NCBI GenBank assembly: GCA_910579685.1
Contig: CAJTVN010000006.1
Location: 70,510 to 134,509, forward strand
From: an uncultured Lachnospiraceae bacterium
Lineage (GTDB): Bacteria; Bacillota; Clostridia; Lachnospirales; Lachnospiraceae
Length of the DNA stretch: 64,000 nt
Reading direction: 5' to 3'
Translations under genes and position numbers: made by a program
Part shown: positions 37,843-47,516 of the stretch, in pieces
Layout: each line of letters opens with the position of its first letter
Position numbering within the stretch: the first letter of the stretch is position 1
Notes under the pieces: model-generated
Database searches by the model: none
Told to the model about the DNA's origin: nothing
The model's input: the letters and a program-made list of their open reading frames with translations, nothing else

Positions 37843-38892
37843 ATGACGAAGACAGAAATGGAAGCGAAGATGAGGGAAGCCTGCCACAGAGGCGTGGCGC
37901 TGTTTGAGGATGCTCCCTGTTATCCCGTGGAGCCTCTGGTCAGACTGTTTCATCTGGGAAGGGATTTTGGAAAGCAGACGGATGAGGCGGTGATGGAGGG
38001 GATGCTGGAGGAATACAGGTCCATTTTGCAGACCATCCGTCCGATTGAGAAAGCGCCGGAAAGGATTTACCTCTGGCCGGAAGGAAAGATGCCGAAGAAT
38101 ACGGATTATACGGATAATTCCGATTATAAGTACAACCATGACCCGGATTTTAAGCCTTATCTGTATGAAATGCTGGTGCCTGAGGAGGTGGAGCCCAAGG
38201 GGGCTGTGGTTCTGTGCGCCGGTGGGGATCACGGGGACGCATCCTTCCACGAGGCATTCCAGTCCTGCAGGGATTTAAACGATCTGGGTTATCAGTGCTT
38301 TCTGCTTTTGAACCGGACACACAGATGTCCCTGGAGCAAACAGGAGTGCGGTGCGGATGCGGCCAGAGCGATCCGGATGATTCGGGCGAATGCGGCGAAG
38401 TACAGGATTTCGTCTGGCAGAGTGTCCTTTGCGGGCTTTTCCAACGGCGGTGTGACCGGTGAGGCCTGTATCCGCTACTATTCCGGAAAACAGACAGTCA
38501 AGGATCATTTCCCGGAATACGAGCCGGATTGGCTGGATGAATATAAGGGAGCCCCGGATTCTTTCCTCTGTATCTACGGGCCGAGATGGGCCACGGAGGA
38601 GTTCGACTATACGGGCGTGGTATATCCGCCCACTTTTTTCGCAGTGGGAAGAGACGACACCGCCATGGACAATCTGAATCACACGTATCCCGATCTGGCG
38701 GCTCACGGCGTGGAACTGGAGGTGCATACCTTTGCCGGGGTACCCCACGGGAAGGCCGGCGTAAAGCTGGTGGGCGAGGAGGGGTATGATAATTTCCATC
38801 TCTGGCTGCCCTTGGGAGACGCTTTCATGCAGGATGTGTACCGGAAGGCCGAAGCTAAAAAGCGGGATGAAATGCAGGGAAAGAGCGAGTAA
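37843..38892 (+). CDS. Alpha/beta hydrolase (putative carbohydrate esterase), paralogue of 17325
   Basis: A 349-residue cytoplasmic serine hydrolase with nucleophile Ser200 in GFSNGG and a GVPHGKAG His motif. It shares length and motif order with the enzyme at 17325. The ATG at 37843 is chosen because AAGGAAGGGG precedes it; a GTG at 37813 would extend it by ten residues. It lies between the MATE gene and esterase A2, in the same direction and with short gaps, so it probably works on the same substrate group. Confidence 0.8.
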   Translation: MTKTEMEAKMREACHRGVALFEDAPCYPVEPLVRLFHLGRDFGKQTDEAVMEGMLEEYRSILQTIRPIEKAPERIYLWPEGKMPKNTDYTDNSDYKYNHDPDFKPYLYEMLVPEEVEPKGAVVLCAGGDHGDASFHEAFQSCRDLNDLGYQCFLLLNRTHRCPWSKQECGADAARAIRMIRANAAKYRISSGRVSFAGFSNGGVTGEACIRYYSGKQTVKDHFPEYEPDWLDEYKGAPDSFLCIYGPRWATEEFDYTGVVYPPTFFAVGRDDTAMDNLNHTYPDLAAHGVELEVHTFAGVPHGKAGVKLVGEEGYDNFHLWLPLGDAFMQDVYRKAEAKKRDEMQGKSE

Positions 38893-38927
38893 AAATAAGA
38901 GAGGGGATAAACTGGAGGGAGAATAAA

Positions 38928-40499
38928 ATGAAGAATCGTACCGTTACAATCGAGTCGGGAGAGCTGGAGGGAATCTTTGGATGGGATCCGAGAATCCTGG
39001 TTTTTAAGGGGGTGCCCTATGCGGCGCCCCCGGTGGGTGATTTGAGATGGAAAGCGCCGCAGCCGGCAAAAAGCTGGGAAGGGGTGCGCAGGGCGGATCA
39101 GTACGGCCCCATGGCGTGTCAGCCGCAGCCAGGGGAGAATCCGGAGGATTTCTGGACCAGGGAGCTTCATCCCACGGCCACGGAGTTTGAGATGAGCGAG
39201 GACTGCCTGTATTTGAATATCTTTACTCCGGCCCGGAATGGCGACGAGAAGCTGCCTGTATTCTGCTATTTTCACGGCGGAGGCTATAAGGGAGGATACC
39301 CTTATGAGGTGGAGTTTGACTGGGAGCATATGGCGCGCAAGGGAATGGTCTGCGTGGCCATTACTTATCGCCTGGGAATTATGGGATTTCTGGCCCATCC
39401 CGAGCTTGCCGCAGAGCAGCCCGGTTCGCCGGTAGGCAATTACGGTGTGCTGGATCAGCTCTGCGCTCTGAAGTGGGTGAAGAGGAATATTGCGGCCTTC
39501 GGAGGAAATCCGGAGCAGATTACCATAGCGGGACAGTCCGCAGGCTCGGGAAGCGTACAGTGTCAGCTCACAAGCCCTATGGCGAGAGGAATTTTCGCCG
39601 GGGCAGTGATCGAGAGCGGCGTTACGATTCCGTTCTGCGATGTGGAGGATCCGCTCTCACCCATACCGCTTGCGAAGGCGCTTGACAATGGCGCAGAGTT
39701 TTTCGAGAAGGCAAAAATAGGAAGTCTTGAGGAGGCAAGGAGGATTTCGGCCAGAGAACTCATAGACCGGGCAGAAAAAATTTTCGGCCGTACCATCCGT
39801 TTTCAGCCCGTGGTGGACGGCATCTATCTGAAGGAGACATTCTTTGAGGCCATGAAGCATGGAAACTGGCCGGATATACCGATTATGACAGGATACAACG
39901 TGGGGGAGCTCGAGATGTTCCGGCATTATGTGACGGGACTTCCGGAAACGGTTGCCGAGCTCCCTGAATTTGCGGATAAGTACGGGGAGTATAAGGAGAA
40001 ATTCCTCTCTCTGTGCACGGCGGCCACGGATGAGGAGCTTCGGGAATTTATGCAGGGCGACGCCTGGAACAATATGAAGGTTTCCGCCAGAATCTGTGCG
40101 GAAATTCTCTCCGGAATGGGCAGGAAGGCTTACCTCTATCAGTTTGATGCGGATATTCCGGGAGAGGATCATCCCGGCTCCTTCCATGGCGCAGAACTGT
40201 GGTTTGCCTATGATTCTCTGGCCCGCTCCTGGCGGCCCTTTACCGGAAAGCATTACGATCTGGCAAGGCAGGTGAGCTCCTACTGGGCAAATTTTATCAA
40301 AACAGGCAATCCCAATGGAAATGACAATTTCGGCAATGCGCTTCCAGGCTGGACGGCTTACCGTGCGGAGAGCAGAAAGATGATGTGTTTTGAAGAAACC
40401 GCAGGGGAGCGGGACGTGGAACTGGATGGCGCCATGGAGCTTCGATGGAAAGCAAGCCTGATAACACCCAGGGAGAGCGGAATGAGTATTTCCACATGA
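38928..40499 (+). CDS. Type B carboxylesterase (copy A2)
   Basis: A 523-residue carboxylesterase closely matching copy A1 (nucleophile Ser204 in GQSAGS, GSFHGAELW near the His). It starts after CTGGAGGGAG. Its C-terminus carries about 14 residues beyond the position where copy A1 ends, running into the start of the next gene, which suggests that a recombination joined the two genes here. Confidence 0.89.
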   Translation: MKNRTVTIESGELEGIFGWDPRILVFKGVPYAAPPVGDLRWKAPQPAKSWEGVRRADQYGPMACQPQPGENPEDFWTRELHPTATEFEMSEDCLYLNIFTPARNGDEKLPVFCYFHGGGYKGGYPYEVEFDWEHMARKGMVCVAITYRLGIMGFLAHPELAAEQPGSPVGNYGVLDQLCALKWVKRNIAAFGGNPEQITIAGQSAGSGSVQCQLTSPMARGIFAGAVIESGVTIPFCDVEDPLSPIPLAKALDNGAEFFEKAKIGSLEEARRISARELIDRAEKIFGRTIRFQPVVDGIYLKETFFEAMKHGNWPDIPIMTGYNVGELEMFRHYVTGLPETVAELPEFADKYGEYKEKFLSLCTAATDEELREFMQGDAWNNMKVSARICAEILSGMGRKAYLYQFDADIPGEDHPGSFHGAELWFAYDSLARSWRPFTGKHYDLARQVSSYWANFIKTGNPNGNDNFGNALPGWTAYRAESRKMMCFEETAGERDVELDGAMELRWKASLITPRESGMSIST

Positions 40500-42030
40500 A
40501 GGTTCGGGCCGTGGTGTATGTAAGGATCCCAGAGTGACGGTATTCCGGGGTGTCCCCTACGCAGAGCCGCCGGTAGGAGAGCTCAGATGGAAGGCGCCCC
40601 GGCCCGCCCGGGACTGGGAGGGCGTGCGCAAGTGCTATGAATACGGGGATATGCCCATGATGCGGATTCATCCAGGCACGGACGACGGATTTTACAAGAA
40701 GGAGCTTCACCCGGTTGCGGCGGAATACGGCATGAGCGAGGACTGTCTGTATCTGAATATATTTTCTCCCGCCGAGACCAGGGAGGATAAGCTGCCTGTG
40801 TTCTGCTATATTCATGGGGGCGGTCTGCAGGACGGCTACAATTACGAGGTGGAATTCGACGGAGAGCGAGTGGCAAGACGGGGTGTGATCGTGGTCATGA
40901 TCAGCTACCGCCTCGGCCTGTTCGGCTTTCTTGCACATCCGGAGATTACTGCCGAAACGCCGGAGGGAGAGGTGGTCTCTAATTTTGGGATGCAGGATCA
41001 GTCCCTGGCGCTGCACTGGGTTGCCAGAAACATAAAGAACTTTGGCGGGGATCCGGAGCGTATTGTTATCTGCGGACAGAGTGCGGGCGCAGGCAGTGTG
41101 CAGACGCAGCTGTGCAGTCCGATGAACGAGGGAATTATCGCCGGCGCAATCTGCCAGTCTGCGATAACCTTTGGATTCGGCGATCGGAAAGCCGGGATAG
41201 GGCGGTCAATGTCCCTGAAAGATGCGGAGCAGTTCGGGGCGGATTTCTTTTCCTCTGTGGGAATCAGGGACTTGCAGGAGGCCCGCAGTATGGACGCTTC
41301 TGAGCTGATGAGAAGGCTGGATTCCGTATCTCCCAAGGACGCCATGTTCGGGCTGGCCTTCGGCACCTGTATTGACGGGAAATTCGTGACGGAAACGGCG
41401 GTGTCCTCCTATTACAATGACCGGCTTCCCGATGTGCCCATGATGGTTGGCGTGTGCATGGCGGAAACTCAGGGAATGTTTGCGGGGGCGGAACTTACGA
41501 AGAAGGATATCGAGGAGCTTGCATTAGGTTACGGGGACAGGAAGGAGGAGTTTTTGAAGCTGGCTGATGTGAAGACGGACGAGGATGCCGCCGCCCTGGC
41601 CAGGGGCGATGCGTTCAACCGGTTCCTTGGCGACAGCAGGGGATTCTGCGAGCTTCGCTCCGGCATGGGAAAGAAGGTCTACTATTATATTTTTGACCAT
41701 GATCTTCCAGGGGATGACGCAGGCTCCTTCCACGGATCCGACCTCTGGTTTATGTTCGATTCCCTTGGAAACAGCTGGCGCCCCTTTGAGGGAAAGCATT
41801 ACGATCTGGCCCGCCAGGTTTGCTCCTACTGGACGAATTTTGTGAAGACCGGGGATCCCAACGGCAGCGACTATAACGGAAATCCTCTGCCGGAGTGGAA
41901 GCCGTATCAGAACAAGGAAAAGAACGTGATGAAGTTCCTGGATAAGGCGATTCCCGATGTGATTGACGAGTGTCCGATTCTCGATTTCCGGCTGGAGTTT
42001 GGGAAAAAGACGTTTCAGGGCTGCAAATAA
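40496..42030 (+). CDS. Type B carboxylesterase (copy B2), start region disrupted
   Basis: Nearly full carboxylesterase matching copy B1, with its nucleophile in GQSAGA (Ser183 if counted from the GTG at 40534) and an intact GSFHGSDLW region. The other three copies have this Ser at residue 204, so about 21 N-terminal residues are not in frame. An ATG at 40496 overlaps the previous stop (ATGA) and reads MKVRAVV, like a normal start, but ends at a TGA after 13 codons; the family sequence KDPR-VTVFRG then continues in another frame. Either a one-base frameshift (real or sequencing error) splits the gene, or translation starts at the GTG at 40534 behind a weak AAGGA. Confidence 0.75.
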
Positions 42031-42067
42031 TAGACATCATTTATATTTCATAGGATCAGAAATATCC

Positions 42068-42104
42068 GGTGTCCTTGGACTGTGTGTCCGAGGACGCCTT
42101 TTTT
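42068..42104 (+). terminator. Rho-independent terminator after the esterase cluster
   Basis: A 13-bp stem (GGTGTCCTTGGAC / GTCCGAGGACGCC, two G-U pairs) with a TGTGT loop is followed by six T. It ends the transcription unit of esterase B2. Confidence 0.93.
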
Positions 42105-42244
42105 ACATACAGGTACCCGGAGGAAAACTTGACAGGGAGACGGCCCGAAATCGGAAAATCTGGTGATTCGAGTCTGATTTTTTATATATGGCTATAATTT
42201 TTTTGTTAAAATAAGATCATCATAAGCATATGGGGACAGGAGCT

Positions 42245-43930
42245 ATGGAAAAGCGCATTTCACTAAAAAAGATGTTATTCGCAATCTGGATTGTGACGTT
42301 GGGGATGTTTCTTGTGCTGTTTTTCTGCTATACGGGATATATTGTAACATTTTACCGTGACAGGGATGCGGAGGAGAGCCGGAAGCTGGCGAACAGCTAT
42401 GCGGAAAAACTGGACGGGGATCTGGAATCCATGTTCAGGAACGTGGAGCTGATCTACTCGGAAGACGTCAACTATGATAAGCTCAGTCATGGCGGACTTA
42501 CGGAATTTGATTCCTATGGAACCCTGTATCTTCTAAAAAATACGCTGGCAAACTATGCGAATTCCGCATCATGGATGGGGGCGATGTATTATTTTGATCT
42601 TGACAATGAAATTTTCCGGTTTGCCTGGAACGAGAGACCCTTTTCAGGAAGCGGGAACCTGTTATTGCGGGAGACAAAGGTCTTTTTGAAGGAGACCATA
42701 CAGAGTCATCGGAACATGGGACATTTCTGCTATGCCGGGGAACTCTATCTCTCTTATTCCTACGGGAGGGGCGGACATTACGTGGGGGCGCTGATGAATT
42801 TGAGCAGATACTATGATGCGCAGGAGGAATACGGAATCATTTTTGAGGAGAGGGATGGAACCGTGCTGGCAAAGGCCGGAAACGCCCTGCCGCCGCAGGA
42901 GTGCGCATCCGGCCATGAAAAATATCTGGAAACACAATCCCACGTTCAGAACTGCGGTCTTAACCTGATCCTGATTCGGAAAGAGAGAACGCTCTACGAG
43001 CTCGTTTCCGGATCAAGATTATGGATATTTATGGTTCTGATTTTTCTGTTCTTTGGCTGTTATCTGTATCTGCTTCTGAAAGGACTGAACCGCCTTCTTT
43101 TGCAGCCAGTGGAATATCTGGCGTCAAAATGCAGTGAAATTCAGGAGCCTGGAAGCGGGAAAAGAGAAGTGACCCATATTGTCGAGGTGGACAATATCAA
43201 TCAGAGGATGGAGAGGATGCTGACTGATATTGTCCGGCTGCGGGAGGAGAAGTATCAGGAAAAGCTCCGCGCCAATGCTGCACAGCTCCAATATTATCAG
43301 CTTCAAATTAATCCTCATTTTTTTCTCAACTGTCTGAACACCATCAATTCCCTGCTTGATAGAAAACGGCCGGAAGCGGTGAGAGATATGGTCTTTGCCC
43401 TGTCCGCTCATTTCAGATATGTGTTCAGAGACCACAGGGAACTGGTGCCGGTGGAGGAGGAGATCAAGGAGGTCGGGGATATCTGCAAGATTTATACACT
43501 GAAGGGAGGAATTCCCATTCTTCTGAATGCGGATGTGCAGGAGAGGGCGAAATCCTGCCTGCTTCCGATTCTGGCAATCCAGACCTTTGTGGAGAATTCC
43601 ATCAAACATGTGAAAAAGAACGGCCTGCTGCTGAACATAAATATTCAGGTGCGTCTGCGCCAGGAAGAGGGGCAAACAAAAGGGCTGTATCTGAGGATCG
43701 CTGATAACGGGAACGGGTATTCTCCGGAGATTCTGGAAAGACTGAATGAAAAGCAATGTGATTTCCGCTACCAGAGCTCACAGGTGGGAATCGACAATCT
43801 GAAATACCGGATGCGGCTGCTCTATGGAGATCATATGAGTATTTCTTTCTCGAATGCACCCCTTGGAGGCGCCGTGACGGAGATTTTTTTGGGAGAGCTT
43901 ACGGATGAATATTCTGATCATAGACGATGA
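42245..43930 (+). CDS. Sensor histidine kinase, YesM type (second pair)
   Basis: A 561-residue membrane kinase counted from the ATG at 42245; the ATG at 42230 would add five residues. Two membrane helices (about 10-32 and 257-277) enclose the sensing domain. The phospho-acceptor is His358 in NPHFFLN, with N-box FVENSIKH. A TATAAT at 42193-42198 may belong to its promoter, although no convincing -35 box is seen. It overlaps the regulator at 43905 by 26 bases. It resembles the kinase at 18376 in layout, but its sensor domain differs, so it probably detects another sugar. Confidence 0.92.
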   Translation: MEKRISLKKMLFAIWIVTLGMFLVLFFCYTGYIVTFYRDRDAEESRKLANSYAEKLDGDLESMFRNVELIYSEDVNYDKLSHGGLTEFDSYGTLYLLKNTLANYANSASWMGAMYYFDLDNEIFRFAWNERPFSGSGNLLLRETKVFLKETIQSHRNMGHFCYAGELYLSYSYGRGGHYVGALMNLSRYYDAQEEYGIIFEERDGTVLAKAGNALPPQECASGHEKYLETQSHVQNCGLNLILIRKERTLYELVSGSRLWIFMVLIFLFFGCYLYLLLKGLNRLLLQPVEYLASKCSEIQEPGSGKREVTHIVEVDNINQRMERMLTDIVRLREEKYQEKLRANAAQLQYYQLQINPHFFLNCLNTINSLLDRKRPEAVRDMVFALSAHFRYVFRDHRELVPVEEEIKEVGDICKIYTLKGGIPILLNADVQERAKSCLLPILAIQTFVENSIKHVKKNGLLLNINIQVRLRQEEGQTKGLYLRIADNGNGYSPEILERLNEKQCDFRYQSSQVGIDNLKYRMRLLYGDHMSISFSNAPLGGAVTEIFLGELTDEYSDHRR

Positions 43931-45521
43931 ACCGCTGATTGCGCAGACGGTATACGCACAGCTGGTGGAAATGGATACGGCGGGGGATCGCTACGATATC
44001 GCACTTGGCGTGGCGGAGGCAAAGGAAAAACTTGAGAAGATGGAATATGAGATATTTCTATGCGATATTGTGATGCCGGAGGAAAACGGTATCAGCTTCG
44101 CCAAATGGGTTTTGGAGAACCGTCCGGACACTAAAATCATTTTTCTGACCGCCCATGCGGACTTTGACTACATGAAGGAAGCGATCCGGATGCGAAGCTT
44201 TGACTATATCCTTCAGCCGGTGGAGAGAACGGAACTGAAAAGAGCGGTGGAACGGGCAAAGTCTGCGTTCACCATTGAGAAAAAGCATAAAGAGCTGGTG
44301 AGGACAGGCGCTTTTTTCCAGGATAAGGAAATGAATATTCTGGAAGATAACGCTGTGCGGTTCCTTCAGAAGCTCACCGGGCAGGACGCATACCTGAGGC
44401 GTTTTATGGAGATAAGACTGGAAAAGGAAAGGCCGGATGCCAGATATCTTCTGTTTGTGGTTCAGGTTCTGGAGACAGGCTACAGATGGAAGGAATCGGA
44501 ACGGTCTTTGCTGAGGGAAGTGTATTACAATATATTGGAAGAGATCATGGAGCCCTTACAGGGAGAGTTCGTGCTTCTGCTCAACGGGAATCCGGACGGC
44601 GGATTTCTCGTGATTCTGCGTCCGGGGGAGAAGGATATGCCGGGGCTTTCCGAAGTAAAAAAGATGTTGGAAACCATGAGATATATGTTTGAAAACGTGT
44701 TAAAAACGAATATAGCGGTCTATTACGGCGATTACTGTGGCTTTGAGGAGCTGCCGGAGCAATTTGCGGCAATCGGTGCGATGCGGCAGGACAATGTTCA
44801 GGATGCGGGACGTATCATCCATATAGGGGAAGGAAGGAGCGGGATATCCGGATACTCCTTTGATCTGCAGAGGGCTTCCTGGCAGGCCATGCTGAAGAAA
44901 AACCGTCTGAATGAGTTTAAGGACAGTATTTTACGCTACCTTTCCCATTCAATCGCAGGAAACAAGGTGGACCAGGACTTTATGATGGAGCTCCATCAGG
45001 CTATGTCGGAGCTGCTGTTTTCGTATATGTCCGCAAACAATATAAGGAGTTCGGACGTATTCGATGAGGAGCTGTCTTATTATGATTTTCTCTATTGCTA
45101 TTATCACGTGAAGGATTTCAGTGCGATACTCGGCCGGGTGGTGCAAAAGCTGTGCGGACACGTGGAGACGATGGACGAGGATGCGGTCCGGGGGCTCATC
45201 CGGTATATTGACCAGCATCTGGACGAAGATATATCGGTGAGTTCCATAGCAGACCTGGTAGGACTGAATCAGGATTACCTGACCAGGATGTTCAAGAAAA
45301 ACACGGGGCTTAGCTTAAAGCGGTATATTGTGAATCAGAAGATGGAGGCGGCGAAAAACCTTCTGGTGACCACGAATTTATCGGTGACCCTGATCTGTGA
45401 GAGAGTTGGATATGTCAATTACAGCAATTTTATACGGGCTTTCCGCCAGATTGTGGGATGCACGCCCTCGGAGTACAGGAAAATGAAAGAAAGCGGGCTT
45501 TCAGACAGTCGAAAAATATGA
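43905..45521 (+). CDS. Response regulator with AraC-type DNA-binding domain, YesN type (second pair)
   Basis: A 538-residue regulator. Its receiver has Asp7/Asp8 and phospho-acceptor Asp54 (FLCDIVMP), and again Gln104 in ILQPV replaces the usual switch Lys. The C-terminal 100 residues form the AraC double helix-turn-helix (VSSIADLVGLNQDYLTRMFK, YVNYSNFIRAF). A terminator directly follows, and the ABC operon at 45602 begins 80 bases later, so that operon is the probable target. Confidence 0.93.
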   Translation: MNILIIDDEPLIAQTVYAQLVEMDTAGDRYDIALGVAEAKEKLEKMEYEIFLCDIVMPEENGISFAKWVLENRPDTKIIFLTAHADFDYMKEAIRMRSFDYILQPVERTELKRAVERAKSAFTIEKKHKELVRTGAFFQDKEMNILEDNAVRFLQKLTGQDAYLRRFMEIRLEKERPDARYLLFVVQVLETGYRWKESERSLLREVYYNILEEIMEPLQGEFVLLLNGNPDGGFLVILRPGEKDMPGLSEVKKMLETMRYMFENVLKTNIAVYYGDYCGFEELPEQFAAIGAMRQDNVQDAGRIIHIGEGRSGISGYSFDLQRASWQAMLKKNRLNEFKDSILRYLSHSIAGNKVDQDFMMELHQAMSELLFSYMSANNIRSSDVFDEELSYYDFLYCYYHVKDFSAILGRVVQKLCGHVETMDEDAVRGLIRYIDQHLDEDISVSSIADLVGLNQDYLTRMFKKNTGLSLKRYIVNQKMEAAKNLLVTTNLSVTLICERVGYVNYSNFIRAFRQIVGCTPSEYRKMKESGLSDSRKI

Positions 45522-45527
45522 GAAATA

Positions 45528-45565
45528 AGTCGGGTTTTTAATATAAAAGAAATCCGGCTTTTTTT
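45528..45565 (+). terminator. Rho-independent terminator after the second YesN gene
   Basis: A 10-bp stem (AGTCGGGTTT / AAATCCGGCT, with G-U pairs) encloses a 12-base loop and is followed by a run of seven T. Confidence 0.85.
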
Positions 45566-45601
45566 ATGATTGAGTCAGAAAACAGGAAGCGGGGAATCAA
45601 A

Positions 45602-46552
45602 ATGAGAGGAAAAGTAAATCAATATAAACCTTCTGGAAAATCCATTAAAAAGAGGCTGTACAGAGACCGGTTTCTCTATCTTCTGGCAGTGCCGTCCTTT
45701 CTCTACCTGATCATCAATAATTATATGCCCATGGTGGGGCTGACCTTGGCATTTAAGAATTACAGCTTTGCAAAAGGGATTTTTGCAAGCAAGTGGTGCG
45801 GGCTTAAGAATTTTACTTATCTGTTTGGCTCGAAATGGGCGTGGATCATGTTCCGGAACACGATTTTGTATAATCTGGTATTTATTTTTGCCGGGACGGC
45901 ATTTTCTATTTTTGTGGCGATTCTGCTGAACGAGATCAAAAGAGCCAGACTGCAGAAAATTTATCAGATTCTTATTCTGATTCCCTATCTGGTCAGTACG
46001 GTTCTCATCGGATATCTGGTGTTTGCTTTTTTTTCAGATGCAAACGGATTTGTAAACAAGAGTCTCATAGAACCTCTTGGGGGAGAGGCGGTGGACTGGT
46101 ATCTGACTCCGGCCGCATGGCCGTTTATTTTGACCTTCGTTCAGCTTTGGAGAAGCTTCGGCTATCAGAGCATTGTGTTTTTTGCGACAATCATCGGTTT
46201 TGACCGAGCCCTCTACGAGGCGGCCATCATGGACGGGGCGTCCCCTTTACAGCAGATCACCAAGCTTACGCTGCCGCTGTTAAAGCCTACGGTTATCATC
46301 CTGGTCATCATGTCCCTGGGAAGGATGTTTTCCACTGATTTTGGTCTCTTTTATCAGGTTCCTCAGGACACCGGAATGCTGTACGAGGTGACGACGACCA
46401 TCGACACATTTGTGTACCGGGCGCTGATGACGGATCATGATATCGGCAGATCTCTGGCGGCGGGATTCCTGCAGTCGGTGCTGGGATTTGCGGTGGTGAT
46501 GGTCACAAACTTTATTGTGCGCAAGGCGGAGCCCGATAACGCACTGTTCTGA
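45602..46552 (+). CDS. Sugar ABC transporter permease, LplB type
   Basis: A 316-residue permease with six membrane segments and the loop EAAIMDGASPLQQITKLTLP. The ATG at 45602 is preferred because GCGGGG lies seven bases upstream; the ATG at 45566 abuts the terminator's T-run. Near-duplicate of the permease at 23384, which indicates block duplication of the ABC operon. The downstream order is permease, permease, binding protein, the reverse of the first operon, where the binding protein comes first. Confidence 0.92.
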   Translation: MRGKVNQYKPSGKSIKKRLYRDRFLYLLAVPSFLYLIINNYMPMVGLTLAFKNYSFAKGIFASKWCGLKNFTYLFGSKWAWIMFRNTILYNLVFIFAGTAFSIFVAILLNEIKRARLQKIYQILILIPYLVSTVLIGYLVFAFFSDANGFVNKSLIEPLGGEAVDWYLTPAAWPFILTFVQLWRSFGYQSIVFFATIIGFDRALYEAAIMDGASPLQQITKLTLPLLKPTVIILVIMSLGRMFSTDFGLFYQVPQDTGMLYEVTTTIDTFVYRALMTDHDIGRSLAAGFLQSVLGFAVVMVTNFIVRKAEPDNALF

Positions 46553-46572
46553 TTTATGAAAGGAGAGTTAAC

Positions 46573-47463
46573 ATGGCATTCAATCAAAGAAAATTTCAGA
46601 GATTTGCAAATGTGATCCTGACGGTTTTGTGTATGATGTCAGTCATGCCGTTTATCCTTTTGGTTTCCTCCTCCATTACCCAGGAGGCAGTTATTAATCA
46701 GAGCGGCTATTCCTTTTTCCCGAGACAGATCGATTTTGCGGCATATCAATATCTTTTCATGGCGGGAAAAAGTATTCTGAGGGCCTATGGAATGACCCTG
46801 GCAGTCACGGCGGCCGGGACTACGGGCAATATTTTTCTGACCATGTCGCTGGGATATCTGTTGTCCAAGAAGGATCTGGTAGGAAGGAATGTGATTTCGT
46901 TTTTTGTATTCTTTACCATGCTTTTTTCCGGCGGAATGGTTCCGTCCTATATCATCTGGAGCCAGGTCTTTAAGGTGAGCAATACGGTATGGGGGCTGAT
47001 CTGCCCCAACCTGATGCTGAGTGCGTTTAACGTGATATTGATGCGGACCTATTTTTCCACCAATATCCCTTCGGAGATCAAGGAGGCGGCGGAGATGGAT
47101 GCGGCCAGCCAGGTGGATATTCTTTTCCGTATCGCCGTTCCGCTTTCCAAGCCGATGATAGCGACGGTGGGACTGTTTTCCGCACTGGGATACTGGAATG
47201 ATTGGATCAACGGCCTGTATTACCTTACCCGCAAAAAGGAGCTTTACACGATACAGAACGTGCTCAATTCCATGGCTTCAAGCGTTCAGTTCCTTAAGGA
47301 TAATGTGAATGCGTCCATCGGTCTGCAGTTTTCCAAAGGCATTCCGACTCTGGGGGTAAGGATGGCGATTGCGGTGATCGCAGTGATTCCGGTGCTTGTC
47401 ATTTATCCGTTTTTTCAAAAATTCTTTATACGGGGGATTGTTATAGGCGGTGTCAAGGGATAA
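46573..47463 (+). CDS. Sugar ABC transporter permease, LplC type
   Basis: A 296-residue partner permease starting after GAAAGGAGAG, with six membrane segments, EAAEMDAASQ...IAVPLSKP and the ending RGIVIGGVKG. Same length as the permease at 24365 and similar throughout. The gap to the upstream permease is 20 bases and to the binding-protein gene 53 bases. Confidence 0.93.
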   Translation: MAFNQRKFQRFANVILTVLCMMSVMPFILLVSSSITQEAVINQSGYSFFPRQIDFAAYQYLFMAGKSILRAYGMTLAVTAAGTTGNIFLTMSLGYLLSKKDLVGRNVISFFVFFTMLFSGGMVPSYIIWSQVFKVSNTVWGLICPNLMLSAFNVILMRTYFSTNIPSEIKEAAEMDAASQVDILFRIAVPLSKPMIATVGLFSALGYWNDWINGLYYLTRKKELYTIQNVLNSMASSVQFLKDNVNASIGLQFSKGIPTLGVRMAIAVIAVIPVLVIYPFFQKFFIRGIVIGGVKG

Positions 47464-47516
47464 TAAAAGGAAGAATCCCTGAACATAAAAACAGGAAGGA
47501 AAAAGGAGGGGCAGTT

